Part shown: one piece after another, positions 41,101-50,224 of the stretch
Layout of the letters: each line of letters opens with the position of its first letter
Position numbering within the stretch: position 1 is the first letter of the stretch
Assembly (NCBI GenBank): GCA_034336665.1
Contig: CM067585.1
Span: forward strand, 2,909,731 to 2,973,730
Reading direction: 5' to 3'
DNA length: 64,000 nt
From: Luscinia megarhynchos
Taxonomy: Eukaryota; Chordata; Aves; Passeriformes; Turdidae
The notes under the pieces: model-generated
The model's input: the letters and a program-made list of their open reading frames with translations, nothing else
What the model was told of the DNA's origin: nothing
The model's database searches: none
Translations under genes and position numbers: made by a program

Positions 41101-44100
41101 GATGCACCCCGACTGCCAGCATACTGGAGCAGTGTCTGAAACAAAAGCAGTTCTCATTAGAAGATCTCATAACACACTTCTGCTTAAAAACAAATATCAA
41201 TATACCATCTCAAACACATACAGTGGAATAATTCTGAAAGTGAGAGATTTTTACTCTGAAGGAGAATTTAAAGTGGAGCTTTCACCTCAACAGAAATTCT
41301 CCCTTTTATTGAAATATATTTTTATTTATGTTATTGTTCTGACAAAGTCATCAGAATTTCTACTAGGGAGAATGCTAGAATGCAATCGGCAGAAATGTGA
41401 GCTACTAAGCAGAAAATTCAGGGAGAAGTCCTACACTTAGCTCCTTTTGTAAAACTACCATGGAGACAGAACCACATATGTAACACTGGAATCTTTATTA
41501 CTAGTGAGAATGCAGGAAAAATAGGAAAAAACCCAAGATTAGGAACATTAGTACATGTGTAGTGTTTTAAACATACATGCATTACTCACACAGCAAACGT
41601 GAAGCTACCAGAAAGGGATTCAAAACCCAGATTTGATCACTATGTAGGCATTTTTCAAATGCAAAATTACCCTAGATTTACTCCTTGACTACAGCAATCC
41701 CACATTCCCTGGGCACAGTACTAAAGCAGCAATACAAAATCCAGCCAGTTCTAACAGAAATCATATCAACACAGAGATAACACTAGTATGTCCCAAACTT
41801 TTTAAAACATTCCTACACTACCATGCTGTGCTGACAGGCTGTGAAGAACAATTTGAGAGCAAGTAGGGCAATGTGCTGAGGACACCTCAGCTCTTCTGAC
41901 TGCTCACTTCACAATGAACACCCTTCCCTGAACACCCTCCTGCACCTCCAGAGCAGTGATGCTTGTACACTTACCACCTCCCTCTGCCATTGGAACTCCC
42001 CCTAGACTAAAGAAGGTAACAATCTTTATTAAAGCCAGCTGCAAAGAAAACAAAACCAATGAAAGAGGCTGTGCTTTTTGGAATCCTTAGGGCCAAGAGT
42101 GCAGGGGGAAAAAAAAAGTTCAGAGTGTTTCACCCTACCATTGAAAACAAGCCAAACTGTCCTACAAGGATGGTGATGCCATATCAGTTTTCAAATCACT
42201 TAAAGTTAGGACTCTGACACAACAAACTTATTTTAACACCTTAGAAAAACCCATATGATCCTATCAGATGGTGAATGGAAGGAGGGCACTATGGAACAAA
42301 CCCTACTAACAGGCTTAAACCAAATGCAGTCATAATAATGACCTAAAATTTCTTAGGCAAAACCTACTCTCCATCACAGCAAGAAATAAGTGGTCAGTAT
42401 CCAATACTAAATCAGTGATACAACAACACTATACTACTCCTTGCCTAAAAACGATGCAGACTGGCAAATCATGTGCTATACTTAAGAAATCTATAAAAAA
42501 TACCATGTAAGAATCAATAATCTGCTGTTCTGTGGATTGTTCTCCAACAATTCATGAATAGAACTTCTGGGTGAATCGAAGTTACAAACTTTCCCCAAAC
42601 CCTACATAATATTAATAGTTATAAAGACATAAGTGGGGAATTGGAAGTTTGCAGAAATCATCCTTAAGCACAGCACAGAGATCATCAGCTGCAGCAGTCA
42701 ATGGTGAGTAATACCAGTCTTCAAGCTTATTTAACAGATTAATGAAGGATTTGATAATATAAATCAACATATATTGCTTTGTAGCATTAAATCACATTCA
42801 AAGACTGGAAAGCTGCAATCCCCAGAGAGTCAACTGATGCCTATCATAAATCAGCTGTTTAGTAAAGTCAGCAGTAGCATTACCATTACAGTGACTACAG
42901 GAGCAGATCAAACACACCAATCCCTGCACATTTCTAAACATATAAAACAGTTTGGTTTTAATGGATAAAAACCAGATTTAGTACTCAATTATTTTGACAG
43001 ACAGTTTGATCATAAACTACCTGGTCTGTGTAAACCATAAAACACAGCAGAATACTTTCTAAGATTAAATAAATATTCCAGAAAACACTGCACCCTTGCT
43101 CAAGTGCAATTTGAGCACTGGGATCAAAGTTTTAAAGCTAGCATTAGGAATTCAATGAGTAACCATTTATGAGAAACTTCTTGTCAAACACATAAACAAT
43201 GGCTTCAGTGTAAAAAACAGACTCAAGGTGACAGACTTATTAATAGCTTAAACTTCAAGGATCTGTAGTTTTGATCATTATGACATTATTAGTATTAGCA
43301 TACTGACAAATATGCCAAATATGGAAACTGTATTAAAGTAGGTTTTCAAAGCCCTTGTGCTATTTCACAACTAATAGTTGTTTAGTTGTCCACTACAGAT
43401 GTCTCCTGGCAGTCTATACAAAAATTACCATGGAAAAAATAACTTGACAGAATTAGATAATCTACATGTTAAAGAGATTCTTAAACAACAATTTAGAAGC
43501 AATTATCACCTTACAGTGTAATTACCTGGCCAGAGTATTCATGCATGTGCCCACTTAACACTTCATCCCACCCTCCTCTTTGATTCCAGAAACACATGGG
43601 CAAGTGCAGAGGCCACATCCACCTAATGTGGAACATACAACCAGCCCAGGCCCTCCACACTGCACAGATTTTCATGTTCTGTAACACACAACACCTGCTT
43701 AGCTGCACTTCCTCAGAAGCATCATTTTTTTGCTCAGCCCCAATTTAAAGACAAAGATCTCAAAGTTTCCTGACGTCTTGTTACAGCTTTGAGACTCTTT
43801 AGGAAAAATACTTCCTTGTCTTCTTAACCATATCTGATTGCACTCAACAATTCTTCAAAAATTTCAGAAAGCCAACAGCTGCTGGCAGATGGGATCCTTT
43901 GGCATCCTACAACCTCCTCTTCACTGATAACTGTTCTTTCTATTTATGATAGCACAGCCACAAGCACTCCCCTTAGTCATTCTACCTGGCTGTTTGAGTA
44001 CATACTCTCCAAAAAAACCGCGATTTTCCCAAGGTGAACGTGCAAAGCATTCATGCCTACACAATATAAAGTTGCAGAGTCAACCCATTATTTAGGCATC

Positions 44101-46440
44101 AACAGTTTCTTTGTTATCCTGGATAAAAGTACTATTTCCCTGCTTAAAAATAGAGTTCTTCAAGGAAATTGTAACATCCAGCATCAGTCCCTGTAAGAGT
44201 TACTGCAAAGCTGCACACAGAAGCAGAGGTTTACAAGCAGTAAAACAGCATCCAGACAGCTCAAAGCATAGGAAATTCAGTAATTTAGTTCATAGTTTGC
44301 CTGACAACCATTGTAATTTCCATAGCAAAACAGAGCACCTTCCAGGCACCTACCTCGGATGAACTCACAGGATGGCAAATGCAAAAAACATAGCTCTCCC
44401 TATGTCAGCTACATCCCAAAAATCTAACTTAAGCCAGATAAATTCAGCTTCTTTGTAGGCATATTCTGCTGTAGCTTAATAACTTTATGACAAGCTATCA
44501 GTGGCACCTTCCAAGTAATTACTACAAAATTGAGCTCCCTAAATTTCACTTAATGGCAGACTTTAAGTTATTGAAGTTATCACAAACATCCCCTGTCAGG
44601 AGAAACCCAGACATAAAATTACACCCCACCCACAGTGTCTGACTGCACAATGACATCACAAATTCATCCTTGGCTGAAGCTGCTGCAGGACAGACCAGCA
44701 GTTCCATGTCCCCTGTTGCATCTCCTGGAGTAGGGCACAACAATCCAAAAAGTCCCAGACCAATGGGAACTAAAACACAATCTTTTCCATTTTTATCTGT
44801 GCTATCACAGGATTTTAAAATCAGACTACAATAATAGCACAAGAGCTTAGAGGGTTAAATTATTTGTGGGACATGGTTTGTGGTTTTTTTGTTTTTTGGG
44901 TTTTTTTAGGTAGCAGAATGCTTTTTCACCATATTCCACTTATCAAGTATCTCTAAAGCTTCTTCTGTACCAAACTAACCTGGAAAACTGAACCTGACAT
45001 ACACAGACCACCTTGACAACCACTATTAAGTGCTAGTTGAAAATCTGTGTCAATGTTCTGATGCAATATCCACCACTGGAAACAATTCTAGCAAAATCTA
45101 AACATGGAGAGAGTCACACTTTGCAGCAGGCTCCAAGTCAACGCATCACAGATCTTCACCACATATTGAACTTGGGACAAACACAGCGGGATGCAGCTGC
45201 ACCTTGCAGTTTGAGAGGGAAGAGTTTTGAAATCTAGCAAATAAACTTATTCTCTTGTTTCAGTAAGTGATGAGCTAAACACCCTCCCAGAATGGTACTG
45301 CAAAGCACACAACCTGTAAACGCAAAATGGAAGGCTGTGAAGGGTAACACCACTTATATATATATAACTCGTGACATGCCAGCAAGCTTTTTTCGCTTAT
45401 TTTGCCACTTATCAGTCAAATACTACAGCTTTACCAGCTGAGGTGTTGTAAACTAGCTTAGAAAGCAGATTTTTTATTTCTTACTTTAAAACTCACAATT
45501 TCTTCCAGACTCAACAGGTACAACTATCCAACCCAGCACGGTAGCAACAATTTTTCAACTTTAGAGCTCACAGTAAATGATGCCGTGAGGGTAGCAAAAA
45601 CAAATTAACCACTGGAAGAGTTTACTTAAGAACGAGTTATCTCCATCACTGGGGCTTTAATCAAGATCAGCTCTTCTTCTGGAAATTAGGGCCTCGATTC
45701 AGAAATTGGTGATCTTCCTCCGTGTTGCACTAAGCAAGTATTCAGATATCCAAGCCACAGTGCATTCAGTGACTTAAGGGCACTGTAGGCCCTTACAGGC
45801 CAGCAAGCGCTCCTTGCATCCCACGGCAGATCTCAAACAAGGCGGAATACGCAGATTTGATCCCGAGACAAGTGAAACACATACAGCCGGAGCTCTCGGA
45901 ACCGAGCCAAGACCGCACCGAGAAAATGCGGTGCGGCCCGCTTGCCCCAGAGACCCAGCGAGGGGCACGGGATGTCCCGGTCCGAAGCAATGCCACAGCC
46001 CAAAGGCGAGCGGTGCCCTCGGCCGCGGCTCCGGGCTGGCGGCGCAGAGCCCGCGGGGCGCCCTCGGCACAGCCCTGCTGGGCAGGCGGGCACGGCCCCG
46101 CTGGGCAGGCGGGCACGGCGCCCCGAGCCCCGCGCACCGCCAGCTGGGGAACAGCGAGCGCGCAGGGCGGCAGCGCCGTGCCTGTCCCGTGCCTGCCCTG
46201 TGCCTTCCCCGCGCCTGCCCCGCCGCATCCCCGCTGCCCGCACCCGGCCCGCAGCCCGCGCCGCGGCCCGCCCCGCCCGCCTCCTACCTGGCAGAAGCCC
46301 CGGCAGTAAGCTCGGGACGAGGCCTCCGACACCTCCTGCTCGCGCAGCTCCGTCTGCAGCTGCCAGAGGCGAGCGCGGAGCGCCGGCACCACCCGCGACA
46401 CCTCCGGCCGCGCCGCCGCCTCGGCCTCCGCGTCCGCCAT
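3461..46440 (-). CDS. RLF: RLF zinc finger protein, complete gene (8 exons, one frame break)
   Basis: The CDS joins 46440-46288, 41135-40981, 35183-35102, 26602-26470, 18553-18351, 13687-13551, 8507-8366 and 8180-3461. All introns are GT-AG and all phases match. The conceptual protein has about 1907 residues, against about 1914 in human RLF. Residues 1-335 form the helical N-terminal region shared by the RLF/ZNF292/ZNF654 family. The last exon carries about fifteen C2H2 zinc fingers, several acidic stretches and a conserved C-terminal tail. RLF is a nuclear DNA-binding regulator. In mouse its loss alters epigenetic silencing and DNA methylation, and in human lung cancer it is fused to MYCL. 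The only defect is one extra base at about 7100-7103 inside a finger (see findings). More than 1200 downstream residues stay open and conserved, so I treat it as a sequence error or rare allele and not as a pseudogene. Confidence 0.96.
3833..3853 (-). repeat. RLF: (GAT)7 coding for an Asp run in RLF
   Basis: Seven uninterrupted ATC triplets on the plus strand encode consecutive aspartates near the RLF C-terminus, within an acidic segment. The repeat is in frame, so length changes would alter only the number of Asp residues. Confidence 0.9.
8181..8365 (-). other. RLF: RLF intron 7
   Basis: This short AT-rich GT-AG intron lies between coding exons 7 and 8. Nothing else is seen in it. Confidence 0.9.
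8366..8507 (-). CDS. RLF: RLF coding exon 7
   Basis: This 142-base exon completes the Trp codon and encodes ELTLFWSKLQRRIDPSLDSF through IRVIQSE. The acceptor is TTCATAG and the donor is GTAAGTAAG. Only 185 bases separate it from the last exon. Confidence 0.94.
8508..13550 (-). other. RLF: RLF intron 6
   Basis: This 5-kb intron has no recognised gene or clear mobile element. Short open frames (for example 10347-10799 and 11657-11857, plus strand) have no family similarity. A T-rich stretch is present near 10740-10800. Confidence 0.75.
13551..13687 (-). CDS. RLF: RLF coding exon 6
   Basis: This 137-base exon encodes IAKVDCKEVLDIICNLESEG through ANVYCS plus two bases of the Trp codon. The acceptor is CTTTAAG and the donor is GTAAGT. 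The reading frame is open and conserved. Confidence 0.93.
14118..14626 (+). mobile_element. solo LTR, avian ERVL type
   Basis: The sequence starts TGTGCTGATTTTGGCTGGG and ends GGTTAAACCATGACA, matching the well-known roughly 0.5-kb avian ERVL-like LTR family along its length. It has a TATA-like motif (near 14330), a CCTATTA region in place of the polyadenylation signal, and TG...CA ends. The flanks AGCAG (14113-14117) and AGGAG (14627-14631) may be a 5-bp target duplication with one change. No internal retroviral genes are present, so this is a solo LTR left after recombination. It lies antisense to RLF. Confidence 0.8.
16500..16533. repeat. perfect TA/CA palindrome (16-bp arms, 2-base loop)
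   Basis: An alternating (TA)n(CA)n tract is followed after TT by its exact reverse complement (GTGTGTG then TATATATA). Arms are 16500-16515 and 16518-16533. Such DNA can extrude a cruciform and is length-unstable. Confidence 0.9.
18351..18553 (-). CDS. RLF: RLF coding exon 5
   Basis: This 203-base exon encodes NKLITREGPSFLQMRIKHL through LPNEDSIKE, very close to human RLF. The acceptor is TTTTCCTAG and the donor is GTTAGT, a weaker but usable site. The first two bases complete an Ala codon started in exon 4. Confidence 0.93.
19155..20167 (-). mobile_element. CR1 LINE fragment
   Basis: Read on the minus strand this matches the 3' part of chicken repeat 1. Recognisable pieces include the TTGGAAGGGA segment (19177), the block around 19310-19390 (frame equivalent of TTCCTAATATCTAA), the Leu-rich block at 19800-19860 and the 5'-most part near 20120. 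It is diverged and has indels, so it is an old 5'-truncated copy. It ends next to the following LTR, which appears to have inserted at its edge or within it. Confidence 0.7.
20174..21788 (-). mobile_element. long avian ERVK-type LTR with expanded VNTR
   Basis: On the minus strand the element starts TGTTGGTTTTGCACAGCC, has a TATTTAAGAAG-like promoter equivalent near 21610, runs through a repeated GGATC-rich block, and ends in GCCAGTGTCAAATCACA. This is the layout of a common, unusually long avian LTR family (TGTATTGGGTTTGCG... start, tandem GGAGCAGG-type units inside, CAGCCAGGGTCAA end). The flanks carry TGATGG at 20168-20173 and 21789-21794, a plausible 6-bp target duplication with one spare base. 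There is no internal coding region, so it is a solo LTR, sense to RLF. Confidence 0.7.
20732..21411. repeat. 40-bp minisatellite, 17 copies, inside LTR
   Basis: About 17 head-to-tail units of 40 bases (680 bases in total) share the core GGCTGTGGGTGGATCTCTGC. The second half of the unit varies between CATCCCACATGGATCCCC and CATCCCCTGTGGATCTCTAT types. Because 40 is not a multiple of three, all frames cycle through the same 40-residue pattern and stay open on both strands. These are not genes. Confidence 0.95.
26470..26602 (-). CDS. RLF: RLF coding exon 4
   Basis: This 133-base exon encodes DSHDALLEFGNNNLQILVDV through PVETEE plus one base. The acceptor is TTTTATAG and the donor is GTAAGAG. 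It continues the alpha-helical N-terminal region. Confidence 0.93.
28360..28510 (+). mobile_element. diverged CR1 fragment
   Basis: This resembles the CR1 segment that in consensus reads as tracking AACCTCATGAGGTTCAACA, GGCAAGTGCAAAGTCCTGC. Here the copy has GTGAAGCTCAACACAGG, CAAATCAAAGTGCTGCAC and ACATGGTACAAGCCCAAG. It is old and short, and the boundaries are approximate. Confidence 0.5.
32726..33323 (+). mobile_element. solo LTR-like element, avian ERVL type
   Basis: The 3' half matches a known avian LTR pattern: GGAACCAGACTGCTGATCTC, a pyrimidine-rich CTCTTGTTCTCTCTCC tract, GCCTACATAGTAGGTC, then CCAATTTCCAAGCCAAGCAT and GCACATCCTCTGAC at the end. The 5' boundary (TGAGGTGCTGAGGAC) is tentative. 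Short tandem repeats with ATTGTTG-TAATAAC cores lie at 32750-32810. It has no coding content and is antisense to RLF. Confidence 0.55.
33750..33905 (+). mobile_element. diverged CR1 fragment
   Basis: This is similar to the CR1 region GGGGAGACCTTAT...TACAACT...TTCTCCCAAGTAACAAG. The copy reads GGGGAGACCTTATCACC, then CCAGTATTTAGTGGGTAG, GACATGGGGTAATGGG and CTCCTGGGGAAATTCTGATT. It is degenerate. Confidence 0.5.
35102..35183 (-). CDS. RLF: RLF coding exon 3
   Basis: This 82-base exon completes the split Leu codon and then encodes SCFELLLSIPESELPHEVW through HQSIQ. The acceptor is CTTTTCCAG and the donor is GTAAGTG. It matches the corresponding human RLF segment closely. Confidence 0.93.
35184..40980 (-). 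other. RLF: RLF intron 2
   Basis: No gene is seen. An A-rich low-complexity tract with AAC repeats occurs at 36630-36715. Open frames such as 35642-35983, 37629-37919 and 38937-39296 (plus strand) have no family similarity and lack splice or promoter support. Confidence 0.75.
36630..36715 (+). repeat. A-rich (AAC)n low-complexity tract
   Basis: This is a run of A with AACAACAAC and AAAACC units. It may be a decayed poly(A) tail of a retrotransposed sequence, but no body could be recognised upstream. Confidence 0.6.
40981..41135 (-). CDS. RLF: RLF coding exon 2
   Basis: This 155-base exon encodes TLLQYAG through VLGRLV plus the first two bases of a Leu codon. It contains the conserved run ARPYLTTECEDVLLVLGRL. 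The acceptor is TTGTTTCAG and the donor is GTAAGT. Its phase matches exon 3. Confidence 0.93.
41136..46287 (-). other. RLF: RLF intron 1
   Basis: This intron is AT-rich from 41136 to about 45750 and then GC-rich as it enters the promoter CpG island. A short TA repeat lies at 45354-45368 and a T-rich tract at 44880-44910. No gene or clear mobile element was recognised. Confidence 0.75.
46288..46440 (-). CDS. RLF: RLF coding exon 1
   Basis: This exon encodes 51 residues from MADAEAEAAARPEV to YCRGFCQ and ends CAG before GTAGGAG. The stretch LWQLQTELREQEVSE is nearly identical to human RLF. I chose the ATG at 46440. The frame stays open a few codons upstream, but no other ATG precedes it there. 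The bird N-terminus lacks part of the Ala/Gly-rich leader found in human, which explains most of the small length difference. Confidence 0.93.
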
Positions 46441-46473
46441 CTGCACCCGGCCCTACTGCGCGTAGGCACCAGT

Positions 46474-46567
46474 CACGTGACCTGGCGCTGACCTCATCGG
46501 CCGGGGACGGCGCCACGTGACTCGCGCACGTGACGCGTCTCTGTGCCCGCGCGTTGCGCCCCACGTG
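46474..46567 (-). promoter_or_regulatory. RLF: cluster of four CACGTGAC E-boxes
   Basis: CACGTG occurs at 46474-46479, 46514-46519, 46527-46532 and 46562-46567, each followed by AC, all 34-127 bases upstream of the RLF start codon. CACGTGAC is the preferred core for USF, MYC/MAX and TFEB/TFE3 type bHLH-zipper factors. The first site is the full palindrome GTCACGTGAC. Confidence 0.8.
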
Positions 46568-46720
46568 ACGAGGCGGAGGCGCGCGCGCCCGCAGCGTGGA
46601 GGGGCCCTGCAGCCCCGCCCCCCACGGCCGTGAGGGCTCGAGCCCCCCGGGACAGGGACAGCGGCGCGTCTCGGGAGCGTCAGCCCCCCCCGGCGACAAA
46701 GGTGACTGACTGCATGGCTA

Positions 46721-47039
46721 AGGGACTTGAAAGATGATAATAGACGCCGGCCAGAGCCAGCTTTTAAACTTAGATTGCCGTTATTCTAATCTCCCGTTTA
46801 GCAACACGTTGTTGGAAGCAGGACGTTCGTGTCCCTAGGATAGCCCTGGAGCGGCTGTTGCCCAGACACGAGAACGGGGAGGATGCTAAATAGATTTGCC
46901 AAGAATTTGCAGTGTGTCTGATGATACGAGATGCTGGGCCCGTGAATCGGAGCACATATCCTTAACCCATGAACTATATATTTTCTCCCCACTTTACATT
47001 TATGGAGGAGAGTGACAGGCAGGCTTTGGTGGGAGCATG
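46721..47039. other. intergenic, no feature seen
   Basis: This is the transition from the RLF CpG island to the minisatellite. No gene, promoter or repeat was recognised. Confidence 0.5.
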
Positions 47040-47780
47040 GCATCCAGCCAGGGTCTTCCCAGTACAGGTGGGGAAGGGAAGGCACGGCAATGGAGGGGCA
47101 GCTAAGGGAAGGCAAGGCAACAGGGGGTAAGCAAAGTCATGACAGTTCAAGGGAGGGGTAGGCAAGACATGGGAAGGAAGGCGTAGGCGTGGCTTGACAA
47201 GTCAATGAAGTTCTAGGCAAGGCAGGCAAGCAAATGCATTTGTAGGCAAGGCAGATGAAGAGAAGGGAGGGGAAGGAAAAGGCCTGGCTGGGGAGGGATA
47301 GGAAAGGCAAGGCCAGCAAGTTGCAGGTATGACAAGGCAAGGCAGGACTCAGCAAAGCAATATAAGGACTCTTCTCTTGTCTACCCCTTCTTGCCTTGCC
47401 TTGAATACCCCTCCCAGATATGCAACTGCCTTGAGTTGCCCACTCCTTCCTTTCCTGGTCTTGCCGTGCCTTGCCCTGCCTACCCCTCCCAGGACTAGTT
47501 TTGTCTTCCTCCCCCTTCCTTCTTCCTCCGTTGCCTTTCCTTGAGCATCCCTATCTTGCCTTGCCCTATATGGCCTAGTCCTCCCTTGCGTTGCCTGCCC
47601 ATACCCCAGCTTGGGCTGCCTACTTCCTTTTCTTTTGGCCTTACCTTGCCTAGTTGCCCTTCTTTTGATGTACCTTGCCTTACTAACCTTTATGTGTCCT
47701 TGCTTTGCCTGGCCTACTCCTTCCTTGCCTTGCCTTGAATAGTCTACACCTCTCTTGATTGCCTTGCCTTGCCCTGTGAT
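47040..47780. repeat. strand-switched GGCAAGG / CCTTGCC minisatellite
   Basis: From about 47040 to 47345 the plus strand is purine-rich with degenerate GGCAAGG, GGGAAGGCAAGG and AAGGCAGG units. From about 47370 to 47780 it is pyrimidine-rich with CCTTGCC, TTGCCTTGCC and CTACTCC units. The second part is broadly the reverse complement of the first, so the whole block is an imperfect inverted repeat centred near 47355-47375. Confidence 0.85.
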
Positions 47781-47789
47781 GCCTGAAAA

Positions 47790-49330
47790 GGGCTGTAAAT
47801 AAACCCCCATAGACCAGTATCTATAGAGCAGGTATTTCTTTATTACAGCACTGGTGGTGAAGAGAATAGCTCCATCTAACTCAGCCACTCTTGTCATGTA
47901 TTGTAGTTTATTTATACAGTAAGGATTGCTTCATATTGCTATGTCACTATAATATCATCATACATATGTCAGAACTAATTTACATAATGTTATTTCATAT
48001 AGTTCTTCTGTACCTTGCTTGCGCTTCCCCAATTTAGGTGGGGATCTTCTTTGATGAAGGCTCAAGGTCTTCCTCACATCTGAATTTTTCAGTTTTGTCT
48101 TCAGAGCATGTGCAGTTATGGGGTTCCTTGGTCTTTCTGGATGTAACCAGTTTAAATTCTTCATTTTGTGGCTAATTTGCTTTACACTTGCCAATTTCTC
48201 ATTCGTACATCCTGCTGCTTCCCATAGTTATACTTGTCTATTTTTTAGATAATTCCCCTGGTGAGTTTCTGTTTATTTAAGCATTAAGTGAGTAGTTAAC
48301 CATACACGAGCTATTACATTGTATGGAAAGTTATGATTCGGGTTATGTTGGTATCTTGCAACTCAAGCTATATAAGCACCTGTTGCAGTGTGTTTCTGGT
48401 CAGTGGTATGTTCTGCCATGTTAATGGTTTAGTTCAAAATTATACCCTCCCACCTAGCTTGTCAATTTATCCTGAATTACCTGTCAATCCTATTTTGGTG
48501 CCAATCTCCTGCTTGAATTCCCCTTTGGAAACCCTCTAAAACTCCAGGTCCCATTAGTCCATGTGACCCAATTTCCCCCCTACTTCCCTCACTGGATAAT
48601 GCCTTTGTGAACCTTACCCTTTACCCCTCCCCAGAATTTCTTCAATTTGCCAGTAATTTGTACCTTCCCCTTGAACCTCCCCATATTTAAGTTGTTGCAC
48701 CCTCACTGTTTTGTCTTTTGCCCTGCGGATTCCCCAGAGTAATAAATGCTATTTTAATCCTTTTTATAATTTTATAATTCTTTTTATCCTATGTAAATCT
48801 CCTATTCCTGGGGTGTGACCCACTCTAGGCACAGTGAGTGCAGCTCTGGCCATTGTGTCAACACCTTGTAAACTGTTATGAACGATGTTCTGTTCATCCA
48901 ATTACTCACACAACAAAATTAAAATTTGTTGCAATTTTTTTAATAGCAGCAATTGTATATAAATTAATACAATCAAAATATATTAGATGCATGTATTTTA
49001 GTATATACAAAATTTGGCAGTGAGTAATTTAGTATAATTGAGGTTTAAATGAAGCATAAAAAAACCTAACCGGGGGTATGGGTAGGGCCCTTCCTCCCAT
49101 ACCAAATAAATCAAGCTAAAAATCTCTTTTCTATACTATATGCTAATACATATTAATACAGAATTTTCTGGAAAGCTCCTCCTAGTTTCTATTCCTAAAA
49201 TCTACATCACTGTGTTGTGTTGCACATGCTCCACCAGTAGTTAGGGGTCTCTCATCCTTTTGGGGGTCTTGTTTCCAATGAAGGCTCTGGGTCTTCCTCG
49301 TGTTTACTGAGTGACTTTACAAATAGCACA
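47790..49330. mobile_element. degenerate LTR-derived block
   Basis: This is AT-rich DNA with LTR-like pieces. A segment ending AGTAATAAATGCTATTTTAA (about 48735-48755), preceded by a TATTTAAG box (48685), looks like the R-region of a plus-strand LTR. Two related segments about 1.2 kb apart (48053-48075 and 49277-49299, shared core ATGAAGGCTC and GGTCTTCCTC) look like diverged copies of one repeat. No retroviral genes are visible. The family is not identified. Confidence 0.4.
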
Positions 49331-49785
49331 AGTGCACTGAGCTTTGGGTTATATATCCCATAACAAACCTTACTCCAGTGTCCAATGCCTGGAATCATCC
49401 CAGTTTCAAGGTCGAAACTTTTTATTTCTAGGTGCTGTTATCAAACCTACATCCTTACTATCTTTATTCCCGCCGAACATCTGCAGGATCTGCTTTGTCC
49501 CTTTTCCTTTTCTTTTTCACTTTGTAACAATTATTTTCTATTGATATGAAGCAACAATTTTGCTGGTATAGTTATAATTTAGTTACACGAATCACATTTA
49601 TCACACAGCTCTGTCCCAGGTTATGCAGGTGTCAGCTGTCCCCATCTCCTGTGCCTGCCCAGCCCCGCGTTTCCTCTCGCAGTTCCATTCCCGGACGGTC
49701 CCGCCTCGGCAGCGGCCCCTGCTGGAGCCTTCGGAGGGTGGCAGAGACGGCGCTGTGCTCTCCAGAGATGGCACTGCCCCTGCGC
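49331..49785. other. intergenic, GC-rich end
   Basis: No feature was recognised. The last 200 bases are GC-rich with scattered CpG but without coding similarity. Confidence 0.4.
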
Positions 49786-50216
49786 TGATGCCTTAAGTGA
49801 TGGCTCAAGTTTTTAGCTTTTTGTATTTTTCAGATCCTGTACTGCATTAGTGTATAACTCTGAACTGCCACAGAGAGTGTTAGCAAGCTCTTTTCACATT
49901 TTGGTCGGACAAAACAGTCCTTCCAGGCCTGAGAACCAAGGACACCCTCTTTTTTGTGTGAACAAAAGTGAATTCGGGAGGGGGGAGCAAACTGGGGGTA
50001 TCTGACTTCATTACCTGACGATGTAGTTGGAGAATTAACCCCTGATATGCAAACAGACCAAACATATCTGAATGAAAAACTCATGACCACAGTCTATCTC
50101 GGTTCAAAATCTGGGAGGATTTTGACTGCCCAAGGTGCATCTATTGAAGGCCCTTTATTAACTGCCCACTTTATTCTCTTAACTCTGTCTAGCCTCTGTT
50201 TTGGGTAACTACTCCA
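49786..50216 (+). mobile_element. LTR-like element, left copy of inverted pair
   Basis: This element starts TGATGCCTTAA and ends TAACTACTCCA. Its sequence matches the reverse complement of 50225-50641 over its length, with shared blocks TTAGTGTATAACTC, GACTTCATTACCTGA and TTTATTCTCTTAAC. It contains no gene. It is probably a solo LTR of an old avian retroelement. Confidence 0.65.
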
Positions 50217-50224
50217 AGGCTCAT

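Larger units (their letters stand above)
45880..46720 (-). promoter_or_regulatory. RLF: RLF CpG-island promoter
   Basis: A CpG-dense region surrounds RLF exon 1 and the upstream DNA. It has no TATA box. Start sites are expected just upstream of 46440. The long plus-strand frames here are by-products of GC-rich DNA. No divergent partner gene could be recognised to the right. Confidence 0.8.

Noticed and set aside
3461..46440. RLF as a processed or dead pseudogene, or a germline-restricted chromosome copy
   Set aside because: All introns, splice sites and a complete conserved frame are present apart from one base, and the neighbour ZMPSTE24 is in the normal place. A germline-restricted copy cannot be excluded from one sequence, but nothing requires it.
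45814..46520. Plus-strand frames opposite RLF exon 1 as a divergent gene
   Set aside because: These are CpG-island frames rich in Pro, Ala and Arg, without a family or splice support.
47349..47897. 182-codon minus-strand frame
   Set aside because: It consists mostly of the CCTTGCC minisatellite read in one frame.
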